64,000 nt of DNA, from the NCBI GenBank assembly GCA_018606645.1, contig JAGVRI010000003.1, positions 273,736-337,735 of the forward strand, in the 5' to 3' direction. The notes beneath the pieces were generated by a model. It searched no databases and was not told the DNA's origin. It worked only from the letters and a program-made list of their open reading frames with translations. Source of the stretch: Chloroflexota bacterium. Its GTDB lineage: Bacteria; Chloroflexota; Anaerolineae; JAAYZQ01. Below, in pieces: positions 40,687 to 50,819 of the stretch. The position numbers and the translations under genes are program-made. Each line of letters starts with the position of its first letter. Within the stretch, counting starts at the first letter, position 1.

Positions 40687-41247
40687 ATGTCAAGACATCC
40701 TTGGATGATTCGGCTGACGTTACTGTTTTGGCTGTTCGTTGGACTCGCTTGTGGTCCGTGCAATTTTCTCTCGCGTGAAATGCCCACCCCGCCGCGCCCC
40801 CTGGTCATTTCAACCGAAGCTGCCACCCAGTTGGAGGCCCGCATCGAGCAGAGCCTGCGGGGGGAACCAGGCCAGCAGTTCATCTTGCGCATGACCGATG
40901 TCGAAGTCACTTCTCTGGTTGCCAGCAAGCTGGCCGAGTATGAAGAATCTCCTGTCACCGATCCGCGGATCTGGTTTACCAAGGGCAAGATCTATGGCAC
41001 CGGGCGGGTCGAGATTTTCTCTATTCCCACCCCATTCCTGGTGATTGCCTCCGCCCGGATTGAGGACGGTCAGGTGGTGGTGACCATCGAAGATTCCTCG
41101 GCCGGCGTATTCCCCGTCCCGCAACGATTGCTTCAGACCATATCCCAGAGCATCAACGAGACCATCCAGGAGGTTCAATTGGACCTGGAAGTCACCGCAT
41201 TGGAGATCCTGGAAGGGGAGATCATTATCAAGGGTACGCGCAAGTAG
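40687..41247 (+). CDS. Lipoprotein with LmeA/DUF2993-like fold, unknown role
   Basis: 186 residues from ATG 40687 (GGAAGGGAG site). A hydrophobic start ends in a lipobox-like LACG (about residues 20-23). The remainder is beta-rich with amphipathic repeats (ATQLEARIEQSLRGEPGQQFILRMTDVEVTSLVASKL, ITIEDSSAGVFPVP-like, LLQTISQSINETIQEVQLDLEVTALEILEGEIIIKG). This pattern is seen in small lipid-binding tubular proteins. A TATAAT box lies at 40634-40639 with only a weak -35. The gene is divergent from scpB. Confidence 0.65.
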   Translation: MSRHPWMIRLTLLFWLFVGLACGPCNFLSREMPTPPRPLVISTEAATQLEARIEQSLRGEPGQQFILRMTDVEVTSLVASKLAEYEESPVTDPRIWFTKGKIYGTGRVEIFSIPTPFLVIASARIEDGQVVVTIEDSSAGVFPVPQRLLQTISQSINETIQEVQLDLEVTALEILEGEIIIKGTRK

Positions 41248-41256
41248 TAGTGTGGT

Positions 41257-41823
41257 CTACGAGAGTTGCTCCTTGGGATACGGGGCGTGCTTGATCTTGA
41301 CCTGCACTTTGCCCAATTTGAGGCCCATGCGCTGCTCGACAATCTCCCGGGTGATCTGAAGAACTTCCTCGGTCTTGGCCGGAATGTCAATGTCCGGCGA
41401 AGTCTCTAGGAGCAACTCAATGTCCATGGTTCGGGCCCGACCGATGATGCGCGGTGTGACCTTGACGACGTCGGGCAATCGGTCGAGATTGTAGGCAATC
41501 CGTTGGGCTACCGAATCTATGGCGACATGGGCCTCGCCGCCGGCCGTTTTCTGGACGCGGATGCTCTTTCGTCGGGGCTTGCGGACTTCCAGCCAGATGA
41601 GGACCAGGCACACGAGGGCAATCGCGCCGCTGACGAGAACACGTCCAGCGGCAAAGAGAGGCCACTGGGTGCTGGTATTATAGTTGACGGCGGTTTGGCG
41701 AGCCCACTCAAAGAATGCTCCAGCCAGCCTGAAGCTCTGTTCGGGCACAATCGCAATCAGGATGGTGAGGATCATCACGGTCAGGAACAGCAATACCATC
41801 ACGACGCGGTTGAATACGTTCAT
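41257..41823 (-). CDS. amaP: Alkaline-shock membrane anchor protein AmaP-like
   Basis: 188 residues from ATG 41823, which has AAGGAGGT 6 bases upstream. Two membrane helices (about 5-27 VVMVLLFLTVMILTILIAI and 63-80 VLVSGAIALVCLVLIWLEV) precede a soluble Asp23/Gls24-like domain: GGEAHVAIDSVAQRIAYNLDRLPDVVKVTPRIIG, MDIELLLETSPDIDIPAKTEEVLQITREIVEQRMGLKLGKVQVKI. In Firmicutes AmaP tethers Asp23 to the membrane under envelope stress. No separate asp23 gene is seen nearby. Confidence 0.82.
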   Translation of the reverse strand: MNVFNRVVMVLLFLTVMILTILIAIVPEQSFRLAGAFFEWARQTAVNYNTSTQWPLFAAGRVLVSGAIALVCLVLIWLEVRKPRRKSIRVQKTAGGEAHVAIDSVAQRIAYNLDRLPDVVKVTPRIIGRARTMDIELLLETSPDIDIPAKTEEVLQITREIVEQRMGLKLGKVQVKIKHAPYPKEQLS

Positions 41824-41870
41824 GTTTGGACCTCCTTCATCGTTCATTTGCCGCTAGGGTGCGTGACCAT

Positions 41871-41900
41871 ATTATACACTAGTTATCCGCTCTGGTCCAA
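41871..41900 (-). promoter_or_regulatory. Promoter of amaP, overlapping the end of the upstream gene
   Basis: On the minus strand TTGGAC (41895-41900) and TATAAT (41871-41876) are 18 bases apart. The boxes lie across the stop of the YfhO-like gene, so amaP can be transcribed on its own. Confidence 0.65.
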
Positions 41901-44682
41901 TGCGACTCTTCCAGGCGAGGACTGCGGCCAGACTCCAGGCCAGCCATGAGGCCAGGCTTACCCCCAGGCCCAGCCGGACCGGATGCGGTTTGAAGCGGAA
42001 GGTGACCCGGTGAGAACCAGGTTCCAAAGCCACGGCTCGAAAATAGAGGTTGGCACGCCGAATGGGAACAGACTGCCCATCTACATCGGCTGTCCAGCCC
42101 GGGTAATCGGTGTCGGTCAAGACCAGGTAGCCTGGAGTGTCCAGCTCTACCTGGAATTCGACCTGTTCTGGTTCGTAGCGGGCGATTTCGACGGTGGCGG
42201 TCCCCTTGGTCTCAGTCAAGGGGATCCCTTGTTCCAGGATGACTTTGGAGGCCGGATCAAAGCCTGGATCCTGTAGCAGGGCCAGGGCTGCATCAGGATC
42301 GGGAACGATGCTGGCCCGATGGACAACAAAGGCGCGGGGCAGTACCTTTAGATTTTGGTAGATTTTCACGTCGCCGGAATGAACCAGCCTGTAAGACGGA
42401 TCGATCGTCACTGAGCGACTGGTATCTGTCACGCGATCGATCAGGGTCAGCCCCCGCAGGTGGACTTTGTTGTCCGGCAAGAGCGAACGAATGACGATCG
42501 CGCTGGGTTGGACGCGGCGCCCCAGAGCCAGGACCGCGATATAGTCGACGCCCGGCTGATGATCACGCCAAGGGTGGGCCACCCGAGCCTGACGATGAGC
42601 GACGGGACGGCGGCCATACAGCCCTTCGGCGGTGTGCTCCCCGGCCTGGAGAGTGATGGAGATGGACATTCCTGCCGTGTCTGTTACTAAGACTTGAGCG
42701 ATGGGCGTCCCATCCGGCAACTCGGCCGTATCCGTCAGGTAGGAGACAAGACCCAGGTGGGTCGTCTCAAATTCAGGTAGTTCAGTGAACGCCACCTCGC
42801 CCAGGGGGACGGTATGCTCCAGGTCGTAGTATGCATCGTCAATCCATACGTCCTGGGTCTTGTCGGTGATCACGTATTTGACGTTGAGAAGAGACAACAA
42901 ACGGGCTGGAGGTACCTGCCGGAGCTGCTGGCGCAATCTCCCGTCGGGCCAGATCTCGCTCTCTGGCAGGAAGAGCTTTTCCAGCGTAACATAGTCGGCG
43001 AGCGGTAACAGTCCGCCGTCATAGCCATCCACGCTGAACAACCGGTAGTAGAGCGGGAGGTTAAAGGCCAGGACCTCCTTCATCTTGGTGGCGACGATCA
43101 GGTCATAAAGAGCTCTTTCAGACAGATACGAACCCAACATAACCTGGAGGTCTTTCAAGTCGCCCGGATCGTAGCGAATGTCCGAGATGCTCAGGAAACG
43201 AAACGGTTCGGGGCTAGCATCAGCGAGCAAGTGGGCAGGGGCGGTGCGCATGGACTCAAACGCCAGGGGGGCAGTCGGATGGTTGTAGTTCAGCCGGCGT
43301 CCGGCGGTCCACAGCTCAACGATCAGCAAAAGTACCACGGCCGTCACCCCTGGTCCTTGCTCTATTTTTCTGAGAAAACGAACCATCCGGCAAGGGCGAG
43401 ACAATGGAATGGCAGCTACTCTCGCCAGTTTTTCCAGGCCAATCCCGGCCAGATTGGCCATGCCAAAGCTGTAGAGGAGCAGCCACCGGGCGGGAGCCCG
43501 GAATAGATCGAACCCCGGCACCAGGCGATACAAGAGGTAATAGACTGGATTGTACGCACCAAAGGCGAGAAAGAGGCCGAGGAGAACCAGGGCCAGGGCC
43601 TTACTTCCCGCCAGTGCCAGATCATTCTCAGCAGAGGAAAGGGCATGCTCGTCCGGCTTGGTTGCTTCCGGTCGTCTAAACCGGAGAAGGGTGTACCAGA
43701 TGCCCACGGCCGCTAGGGCCAGGCCGGTCAATCCGACATAGGCCACGTACTCGCTAAACGGCGGCTCCCAGATCAAAGGGGGGAGAAGGGCTTTGAAGAT
43801 CAGCGTTGGTTTAAGGGAAAAAGAGGCCGCTTCCTGGTAAGGCAGCCCTCCGCTTCGTACCGAGAGGCGGGAAAGCTCCAGGGTGGGCAGCAATTGTCCG
43901 GCGGCCAAAGCGATCCCGATGACAGTCATACAGGCCAGGATGCCAAGCCCCCTCAACCCAGTCCACCATCTCTCTTTTCTGGGGGAGAGCAGTCCCTTAA
44001 ACACGGCATCCGCCGCGCATCCCACAAGCACGATGTAAGCTGCCTGAGTATGGCCGGCGAGCAACACCAACCCAACGACCAGACCTCCGCCAAGCACGGT
44101 CAAGAGCCTGCGATTCCGCGAACCCGTTGCTGTATCCAGGAAAAGGAGCAACCACGGTAACCAGGCAGAGGCGTTGAGCTGATTGATATGTTCCACCTGG
44201 GCGCCTACAAAGCCGCCAAATGCAAAGGCGATAGCCGGGACGAGGGCAATGTGAGGACGCAGACGCAAGACCCGGCGGGCGTAGAGAAGACTGCCCACGC
44301 CTGCCCACCACACATGCAGAACAATGCTCCAGGCGACTTGCTTGGGAGCTGACAGCCATAGGAGAGGCCAGTGGAGAGGATAGAGTACTGCCGCCTGGGA
44401 ATTTGCCAAGAGGGGAGCCCCCATAAACAGATAGGGATTCCATAGCGGCAATCGTCCGTTGCGCAGCGACTCACTCACATAGTCCCGGTACGGGTAGAAA
44501 TAGCCGAAGAGGTCCAGGCCGGCCAGGATCTGGTTGGTCAGAGCAATTTTCCAGAAGAAGAGCAGGCTGAGAGCTGCCAAGCATGCAGACGCCAAGAGGT
44601 TTACGCACCGAGCAGAGATCGCCTGTCTGCATCGCGTCCAGGGCGTCGGTCGCTGCCATTCTGGAGCCTCTGGTGGGATCAT
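41872..44682 (-). CDS. YfhO-like large membrane protein (glycan-transfer type)
   Basis: 936 residues from ATG 44682, overlapping the upstream gene by 4 bases (ATGA). The membrane part (about 30-480) opens with ALTNQILAGLDLFGYFYPYRDYVSESLRNGRLPLWNPYLFMGAPLLANSQAAVLYPLHW, the hallmark of YfhO/Bacteroidetes-type GT-C-like proteins, and has about a dozen helices. A large extracellular region follows (about 490-910: FLSISDIRYDPGDLKDLQVMLGSYLSERALYDL, DGYDGGLLPL, VEFQVELDTPGYLVLTDTDYPGWTADVDG), and one helix ends the protein. YfhO in Bacillus helps glycosylate lipoteichoic acid. Last gene of a four-gene glycan operon. Confidence 0.85.
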   Translation of the reverse strand: MIPPEAPEWQRPTPWTRCRQAISARCVNLLASACLAALSLLFFWKIALTNQILAGLDLFGYFYPYRDYVSESLRNGRLPLWNPYLFMGAPLLANSQAAVLYPLHWPLLWLSAPKQVAWSIVLHVWWAGVGSLLYARRVLRLRPHIALVPAIAFAFGGFVGAQVEHINQLNASAWLPWLLLFLDTATGSRNRRLLTVLGGGLVVGLVLLAGHTQAAYIVLVGCAADAVFKGLLSPRKERWWTGLRGLGILACMTVIGIALAAGQLLPTLELSRLSVRSGGLPYQEAASFSLKPTLIFKALLPPLIWEPPFSEYVAYVGLTGLALAAVGIWYTLLRFRRPEATKPDEHALSSAENDLALAGSKALALVLLGLFLAFGAYNPVYYLLYRLVPGFDLFRAPARWLLLYSFGMANLAGIGLEKLARVAAIPLSRPCRMVRFLRKIEQGPGVTAVVLLLIVELWTAGRRLNYNHPTAPLAFESMRTAPAHLLADASPEPFRFLSISDIRYDPGDLKDLQVMLGSYLSERALYDLIVATKMKEVLAFNLPLYYRLFSVDGYDGGLLPLADYVTLEKLFLPESEIWPDGRLRQQLRQVPPARLLSLLNVKYVITDKTQDVWIDDAYYDLEHTVPLGEVAFTELPEFETTHLGLVSYLTDTAELPDGTPIAQVLVTDTAGMSISITLQAGEHTAEGLYGRRPVAHRQARVAHPWRDHQPGVDYIAVLALGRRVQPSAIVIRSLLPDNKVHLRGLTLIDRVTDTSRSVTIDPSYRLVHSGDVKIYQNLKVLPRAFVVHRASIVPDPDAALALLQDPGFDPASKVILEQGIPLTETKGTATVEIARYEPEQVEFQVELDTPGYLVLTDTDYPGWTADVDGQSVPIRRANLYFRAVALEPGSHRVTFRFKPHPVRLGLGVSLASWLAWSLAAVLAWKSRIGPERITSV

Positions 44683-47075
44683 GGTTCCCACTCCAGGCGG
44701 TACAACCAACCCGTCTCCCGATCCCGGGTGTAAAACAGGGGAACCTTTAACTCTTCCACAGGAATCAGGTGGCGGCGGGTTTGCTCGCGAGCGATGAACT
44801 GAGCCATGAGCCCTCCATCATCCAGCAGATAGATGGGGCGTTGCCTGATGCGCATTGCCTGCAGGAATTGTTGCCACTCTTGCTCGGTCCAGCTATCGTA
44901 GGGGCGGATGGCATCGCGACCGGTATACAGCATGACCGCCCCGGCGTTCAAGGAGGCGCCGATGATCGCCTCCGGTGGCGTGAGCTCGGCCAAACGGTCC
45001 AGAGCAGCTCGTTGTTCGGCGCGCATATAGCCAAAGGAAGCCCAACCGCGTTTCCACACATTGTCGATCATTGCCCAGCGGGCCAGAGACAGGCTCAGGA
45101 CGATCCAGGAGATCATCCCGACAGCCAGCAATGCCCGGCCAAGCGTTACGGATGATTGCCCACGCCGCAGATGGGCCCGGACCGCGTGCACGATGCGCAC
45201 GGCGCCATAAGCGACTGCCAGGTTGAGGAGGGGAAATAAGGAAAGCAGATCTCGCAACCGCAGCGACCGGTACGTCAGATGAACCAGCAAGACAAGTCCG
45301 AAAGCACTGCCCAGAATAATAGTTTGCCGGGTATGCCGGCGGGCCAATGAATACGCACCGTAGACGGCTAGAGGAAAGAGGTAGCCCCACTCGCCGGCTG
45401 CCAGCATGGCTCGTACCATCTGCCAGGCCACCGGCCCGATATGGCGCAAGCTCATGAGAGGCAATTCGGTCGTTTCAGTGGCAAAGGGACTGCCGAACAC
45501 CTGCCAGCGGTAGATGATATCGGGCAGCGCGGCGAACAGGGCGGCTCCGCCAAACGTGAGCAGGGGTCCGATGGACCGATCGCTGGCCAGATCGGAACTG
45601 GGCCTGTTTCTCACGACCTTGGGCATCACGGTCAAAAGCGCTGGCAACGCCAGTACGAGTTGGGTGTGGCGAACCCAGTTCGCCCAGGCAAGGCAGATTC
45701 CCATGCTGGCGGCATTCCAGTGTCTGCGGGGATGAACCCGCCAGGCGCGAAGGGCAAAGAGCAGGGTCAGGGCCGTGAAGAGCTGGGCCGGGGCGTCCGC
45801 CATGGGTACCAGTAACCGATCCACCTGTTCGGGCGACGTGGCCAGCAGCGCTATGGCGACGGTGCCGCTCAGATAGCGAATCGGCCTGGATTCGCGGTAT
45901 AGCGCCTCCTGGACCAGAAACCAGGTGGCAGCTAACGACAACAGAGCCAGGACCGGAGTGGTGACATAAAGTCCTGCTTCGCCGAGAATTTTGTACCCGA
46001 TAGCCAGCAGCGCCGACGCTCCAGTGGGCCAGACGCTGGGACAATCCCCCAGATCGTTGCGGGGGATGTGGTATCCGACCGGCTGGAGTGGAGCCCAGGC
46101 AATTTTGAGCGGGATGACCTCTTGGAAAAGAGGAAAACGATGCAAAAAGGTGCCACGTTCGGCCCAGTCCACTGCCATTTGGGCATAGGCATAGGGGTCG
46201 CTTGCCGTCGCGCCGTGCGTTCGTTTGCCCAAATAGACCACTCCCGCCCACAGAGAGAGAAGAATCAGCAGACCGGCTACCGTGCTGCGCGAAAAGACCC
46301 CAGGTCCACGTAAATGCGTGGTCGTGATGGATATTTGACATAAAACCGAGAGGGTCAGTGCTGCCAGGTAGATGCCATCGAGGTAGAACAGGGAAACCAG
46401 AGGATTGGGAAAGGCGAGTCCCTGCCAGCCCAGGATGGTGATGCCTTGCCATCGGTACACGATCCAGAGGATCGTCGCCAGATAAGCGCCCAGGCATGGC
46501 GCGAGTGCCGAGAGGCGAGGGAGCTGACGCTGAACCAGCAACGGAATCTGGGGCGACACGATCGCCAGTAGCACGAGGGGGGCGGCCCACCAGGGCCAGC
46601 CATAGTAGCCGATGAGGATCAACTCCAAACCGACCAGGTGGAGGAGAAGGCCCAGGAGGACATGGCCCCTCCGCGGACGTTGATCGGCTGGGGGCAGGAA
46701 GGCGAGGATGCGAACCGGATCGATCAGCCAGTTTGGCAATCGAGAGTGACGGAAGCGATAGGCCAGTAGCCCGGCCAGAGCCAGTGTGGCCAACGAGTAG
46801 GGCCAAATGCGTGCCGACCACCCAGGCCACCCTAGGAAGCGCCCGATCACCGTGCTCAACCCGGCCAGGCAGATGGAAGCCTCAAGCCAGGCCCACGCCC
46901 GGATTCCAAGGGCAACGGTCCTTCGATGTCGGATGAGTATCCAGACCGCGAGAGCGGCTCCGCCGGCAAAAACGACTGCCAGAGCTGCATAGAAAGGCCA
47001 CAGTCTGCCCAACGGCCCTGGCTCGCTCACGATCAAGTATTCAGGGCTGATCAGTTGTCGCAACCGTTCTGGCAT
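44679..47075 (-). CDS. Polytopic GT39/ArnT-like membrane glycosyltransferase
   Basis: 798 residues with an extended hydrophobic N-terminus (about eight helices to residue 290) and then a GT-C-like part: SDPYAYAQMAVDWAERGTFLHRFPLFQEVIPLK, PVGYHIPRNDLGDCPSVWPTGASALLAIGYKILGEAGLYVTTPVLALLSLAATWFLVQEAL. The conserved loop acidic residue (SDPYAYAQ) is where dolichyl- or undecaprenyl-phosphate sugar transferases hold their catalytic Asp. The C-terminal soluble end (ELTPPEAIIGASLNAGAVMLYTGRDAIRPYDSW) faces outward. It lies between another GT39-like gene and the YfhO-like gene. Confidence 0.75.
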   Translation of the reverse strand: MPERLRQLISPEYLIVSEPGPLGRLWPFYAALAVVFAGGAALAVWILIRHRRTVALGIRAWAWLEASICLAGLSTVIGRFLGWPGWSARIWPYSLATLALAGLLAYRFRHSRLPNWLIDPVRILAFLPPADQRPRRGHVLLGLLLHLVGLELILIGYYGWPWWAAPLVLLAIVSPQIPLLVQRQLPRLSALAPCLGAYLATILWIVYRWQGITILGWQGLAFPNPLVSLFYLDGIYLAALTLSVLCQISITTTHLRGPGVFSRSTVAGLLILLSLWAGVVYLGKRTHGATASDPYAYAQMAVDWAERGTFLHRFPLFQEVIPLKIAWAPLQPVGYHIPRNDLGDCPSVWPTGASALLAIGYKILGEAGLYVTTPVLALLSLAATWFLVQEALYRESRPIRYLSGTVAIALLATSPEQVDRLLVPMADAPAQLFTALTLLFALRAWRVHPRRHWNAASMGICLAWANWVRHTQLVLALPALLTVMPKVVRNRPSSDLASDRSIGPLLTFGGAALFAALPDIIYRWQVFGSPFATETTELPLMSLRHIGPVAWQMVRAMLAAGEWGYLFPLAVYGAYSLARRHTRQTIILGSAFGLVLLVHLTYRSLRLRDLLSLFPLLNLAVAYGAVRIVHAVRAHLRRGQSSVTLGRALLAVGMISWIVLSLSLARWAMIDNVWKRGWASFGYMRAEQRAALDRLAELTPPEAIIGASLNAGAVMLYTGRDAIRPYDSWTEQEWQQFLQAMRIRQRPIYLLDDGGLMAQFIAREQTRRHLIPVEELKVPLFYTRDRETGWLYRLEWEP

Positions 47076-47115
47076 CGGTCCGCCCTTTGAGGGGATCGGG
47101 GACGTTGTTCCATCC

Positions 47116-48689
47116 TCACGGCCCTCTCATTTGATACAGTCGGAATGAGATGGTGCCATCCCGGCGTAGCGTGTGAAAGACGGGGGACAAGGTGATCCCG
47201 GCTTCGGCCAGGGCGTTCTGAATGAATGTGCTGTCACGCCAACTTGGAAAAGCGATATAGCGTGGTTCACGACGGTAGACGGTGGCATGGTGGACCAGGT
47301 CCTCCACATCTGGGTACCAGTGCTGGACCAAGGACGAGCCATACAGGTAGAAGCGATAATGGTAGCCCAACCAGTGGTGATAGAGCACAGAACGGGCGGG
47401 GAGCTGGGTGCGCAAGTACGCGGCGAGCTGGTCGATACCATCATAGGCGCCATGGTCCCCACCAACCGGCAGCCGGCCCTGGATCGCACGCGCATCCGGA
47501 CTCCACAAGAGGGCCACCAAGAGCAGAGCCAGGCCAATGATAACTGCTCTTTTCCATGGATCGGGCTGGATTGCCTGGCTCAAGGCAACGAAACCACGCG
47601 CGGCCAGCAGAGCCACGAGGGGAACCAGGGGGAGGAGGTAACGGTCCCATATCTGAAAACTCAGCACCGCGTGGATGACTAGGTAGCCGATGAGGAAGAG
47701 CAGCAGGGTCCAATCGGCCGGACCTGGGCGGGGGATCGCCTGAAGCGGATGGGAGGCGACGATCCAGAAGGCGAGTGCCCCCATGAGCAGCGCATTGACC
47801 CCAGGCGAGACCCAGAATAAGCAAAGCCATTGCAGCCAGCCGCCGATTCGCGTAGTCAGCTCAGTCCAATGAACGAACCTCAGGCCGCCATAACTGAGCC
47901 AACTCTGCAGGAGAAAGCCAGGACGTTGGAGCCGAGCTGCGTCCCAGGCCAGCATGCCGGCCACCACCAAAGCAAAACCGAAAGCCAAGCGGAGCCATCG
48001 GTTTCTCCAGATTCTGCACACCTGGCCCAGGGGAAGGGAGCGGGTTTTAGATGCGAAGCCGCTGACCGAATGTCGCTCCGCCCCTTGCCGGGAACGGTAC
48101 GGCGCCTGGAAAAGCCAACAGAACGCAATGACCAGCGGGAGAAACAATAGCCCCTGTTGCTTGGTGGCAATCATCAGCCCAGCCAGAACGCCAGAGGCCC
48201 CCGGTCGATCCCGGGCGGCGGTAACTAACGCCCCCAGCATCAGAGTGGTCATGAGTGGGTCAGTAAACGCGGTAGAGGCAAAGAGAAGATCAAAAGGTGA
48301 AAGGGCCAGGAGGAGGGCTGCCAGGAGAGATCCGACCTCGGCTTCTCTGCTTCCCGGGAGAAGCGAGGACCGGGTGGCGGAGAGATATCGCCGGGCGAGG
48401 GCATAGACCAGGGCAATCCCGGTCACGCTGGACACCAGGTTCGGGACGCGGGCAGCCGTTTCGTCCCGGCCGAGGATGATAAAGCTCAGGGCCAGCAGGT
48501 AGGGAAAGAGTGGGGGCTTGTCTACCGGCTCTCGGTCGAGCATCGGATCGGCGCCGGTCGCAATCTGCAGGCCCCAGTAAGCGTAGAGAGCCTCATCTTC
48601 CAGGAAGCGATTCTGGTTTAAAGGAGCAAGCCGTAGGGCAAGTCCAAGCCACAAAATGATCACCAGCGCGATGGAGTTGGATCGTCGCA

Positions 48690-48690
<1 letters not shown>
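47116..48690 (-). CDS. ArnT/PMT-like (GT39) membrane glycosyltransferase
   Basis: 524 residues from the ATG at 48690, which overlaps the stop of the GT2 gene (TGATG). The N-terminal motif LAPLNQNRFLEDEALYAYWGLQIATG contains the DE pair typical of GT-C catalytic loops, and VDKPPLFPYLLALSFIILG is the second family signature. About ten or eleven membrane helices follow. Such enzymes move a sugar from a polyprenyl-phosphate donor, probably made by the upstream GT2 protein, onto a surface acceptor. Confidence 0.85.
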
Positions 48691-49379
<689 letters not shown>

Positions 49380-49403
49380 TTTCCGCTCCGTTTGACACCC
49401 CTC

Positions 49404-49432
49404 ATTATAGCCGAATCGCTTGTGGAGAGCAA
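49404..49432 (-). promoter_or_regulatory. Promoter of the surface-glycan operon
   Basis: On the minus strand TTGCTC (49427-49432) and TATAAT (49404-49409) are 17 bases apart, with about 25 bases to ATG 49379. Confidence 0.78.
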
Positions 49433-49446
49433 GCGTCTGTTCGTTT

Positions 49447-49475
49447 TGTTTGGCGGTGGGAAAGATGATACAATA
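49447..49475 (+). promoter_or_regulatory. Divergent promoter of the GT4 gene
   Basis: TTGTTT (49447-49452) and TACAAT (49470-49475) are 17 bases apart; the ATG is at 49510. It is separated from the divergent glycan-operon promoter by only 14 bases. Confidence 0.5.
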
Positions 49476-49509
49476 ACCGCCATTCATATGGATGTGATGG
49501 GAGATTGAG

Positions 49510-50679
49510 ATGCCTATCTATCTGGATGTATCGGCGGCGGTGCATGCTAAAGGAGGGATCGGGCGTTATGCTGCCAGCCTGGCCCAGGCTTTGATCTCCC
49601 TCTATCCAGAACGGTTTGCTCTTTTCTATAACCAAACCAAGGGGGCGCGACCCCCGGCGGGCCTTGAGGGGGTACCGGCTCGAACAATCAAGGCTGGATA
49701 CAAACCGTGGCGGATGATGGTATGGGTTGGGCATTTGGTAGGGGCAGGCTTTGACCGATTAGTCCCTGAGGCGGAACTGTTTCACGCCACGGAGCATCTG
49801 CTTCCCCCTTTGCGTCGGGTACCTACCGTCCTCACGGTCCATGATATGATCTTCAGACTCTTTCCCCAATACCAGAAGCGTCTGAACTACTGGTACCTGA
49901 ATATGACCATGCCTCTCTATTGCAGACGGGCCGAGGCGATTATTACCGTCTCGGAGTGTAGCAAGCGCGACATCGTGCGCGCCTATGGACTGGATGCGGC
50001 CAAGGTCACGGTCATCTATGAAGCTGCGTCGCCTGGGTTTGTGCCTCTGCCGCACGCAGTGGTCGAGGAAGCTCGTTTGCGACTTGGGCTGCCCGATCGA
50101 TTTCTGCTTCATGTGGGGACGATCGAACCGCGGAAGAATCTTATTGGCCTGATCGAGGCCCTTCAGCGACTGCGAGATCAGGAGCTTACCATCCCATTGG
50201 TGGTAGTCGGAGGCAGGGGCTGGCTCTACGACGAATTCTTCCGTCGCCTGGAGGCATTGCCGATTCGTGACAGTGTGCACTTTCTCGGCTATGTTTCAGA
50301 CGATGATCTTCCTCTTGTTTATAACGCAGCGACGGCGTTGATCATGCCCTCGGTCTATGAGGGGTTTGGATTGCCGGTGTTGGAGGCGATGGCGTGTGGC
50401 GCTCCCGTGCTGTGCTCAGGTGTGTCGAGCCTGCCGGAGATTGCCGGGGCGGCGGCCTGCTATTTTGATCCGGGCAATGATGAGGAGATGGCCGCAGCGA
50501 TTCGGACGGTCTGGCTGGATGCTGAACTTCGGGAGGAGATGAGGAAGAAGGGACTTGACAGGGCGAAGGAGTTCTCCTGGAAGCGTGCGGCTCAGGAAAC
50601 CATGAGTCTGTACACCGATCTTCTTTCAAGAAAAGTGCCTTCGCGTAGTCATTCTGACACTGAACATAAAACAGCATGA
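49510..50679 (+). CDS. Family 4 glycosyltransferase
   Basis: 389 residues. GT-B fold motifs: MPIYLDVSAAVHAKGGIGRYAASLAQAL, AELFHATEHLLPPL, VPTVLTVHDMIFRLFP, LHVGTIEPRKNLIGLIEAL, VHFLGYVSDDDLPLVYNAATALIMPSVYEGFGLPVLEAMACGAPVLCSGVSSLPEIAG. The EGFGLPVLEAM segment is the donor-site signature of GT4 retaining enzymes. The sugar is unknown. It is divergent from the glycan operon, so it is probably part of the same surface polysaccharide route. Confidence 0.9.
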   Translation: MPIYLDVSAAVHAKGGIGRYAASLAQALISLYPERFALFYNQTKGARPPAGLEGVPARTIKAGYKPWRMMVWVGHLVGAGFDRLVPEAELFHATEHLLPPLRRVPTVLTVHDMIFRLFPQYQKRLNYWYLNMTMPLYCRRAEAIITVSECSKRDIVRAYGLDAAKVTVIYEAASPGFVPLPHAVVEEARLRLGLPDRFLLHVGTIEPRKNLIGLIEALQRLRDQELTIPLVVVGGRGWLYDEFFRRLEALPIRDSVHFLGYVSDDDLPLVYNAATALIMPSVYEGFGLPVLEAMACGAPVLCSGVSSLPEIAGAAACYFDPGNDEEMAAAIRTVWLDAELREEMRKKGLDRAKEFSWKRAAQETMSLYTDLLSRKVPSRSHSDTEHKTA

Positions 50680-50748
50680 TTAATTAAGTCGCTGAGGTTA
50701 TGCGAAGTGGCAATGGAATTGAAGGCGTTGCTTAACGAAGATGTGCTT

Positions 50749-50777
50749 TTGACAGGGCCTGAAGATTGTGCTATGCT
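50749..50777 (+). promoter_or_regulatory. Promoter of ackA and the decarboxylase operon
   Basis: TTGACA (50749-50754) and TATGCT (50772-50777) are 17 bases apart. The start codon is at 50820. Confidence 0.78.
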
Positions 50778-50819
50778 TCACAAAAATTCAGCGATATCGA
50801 GTTAGGATGATAGGTCAAA

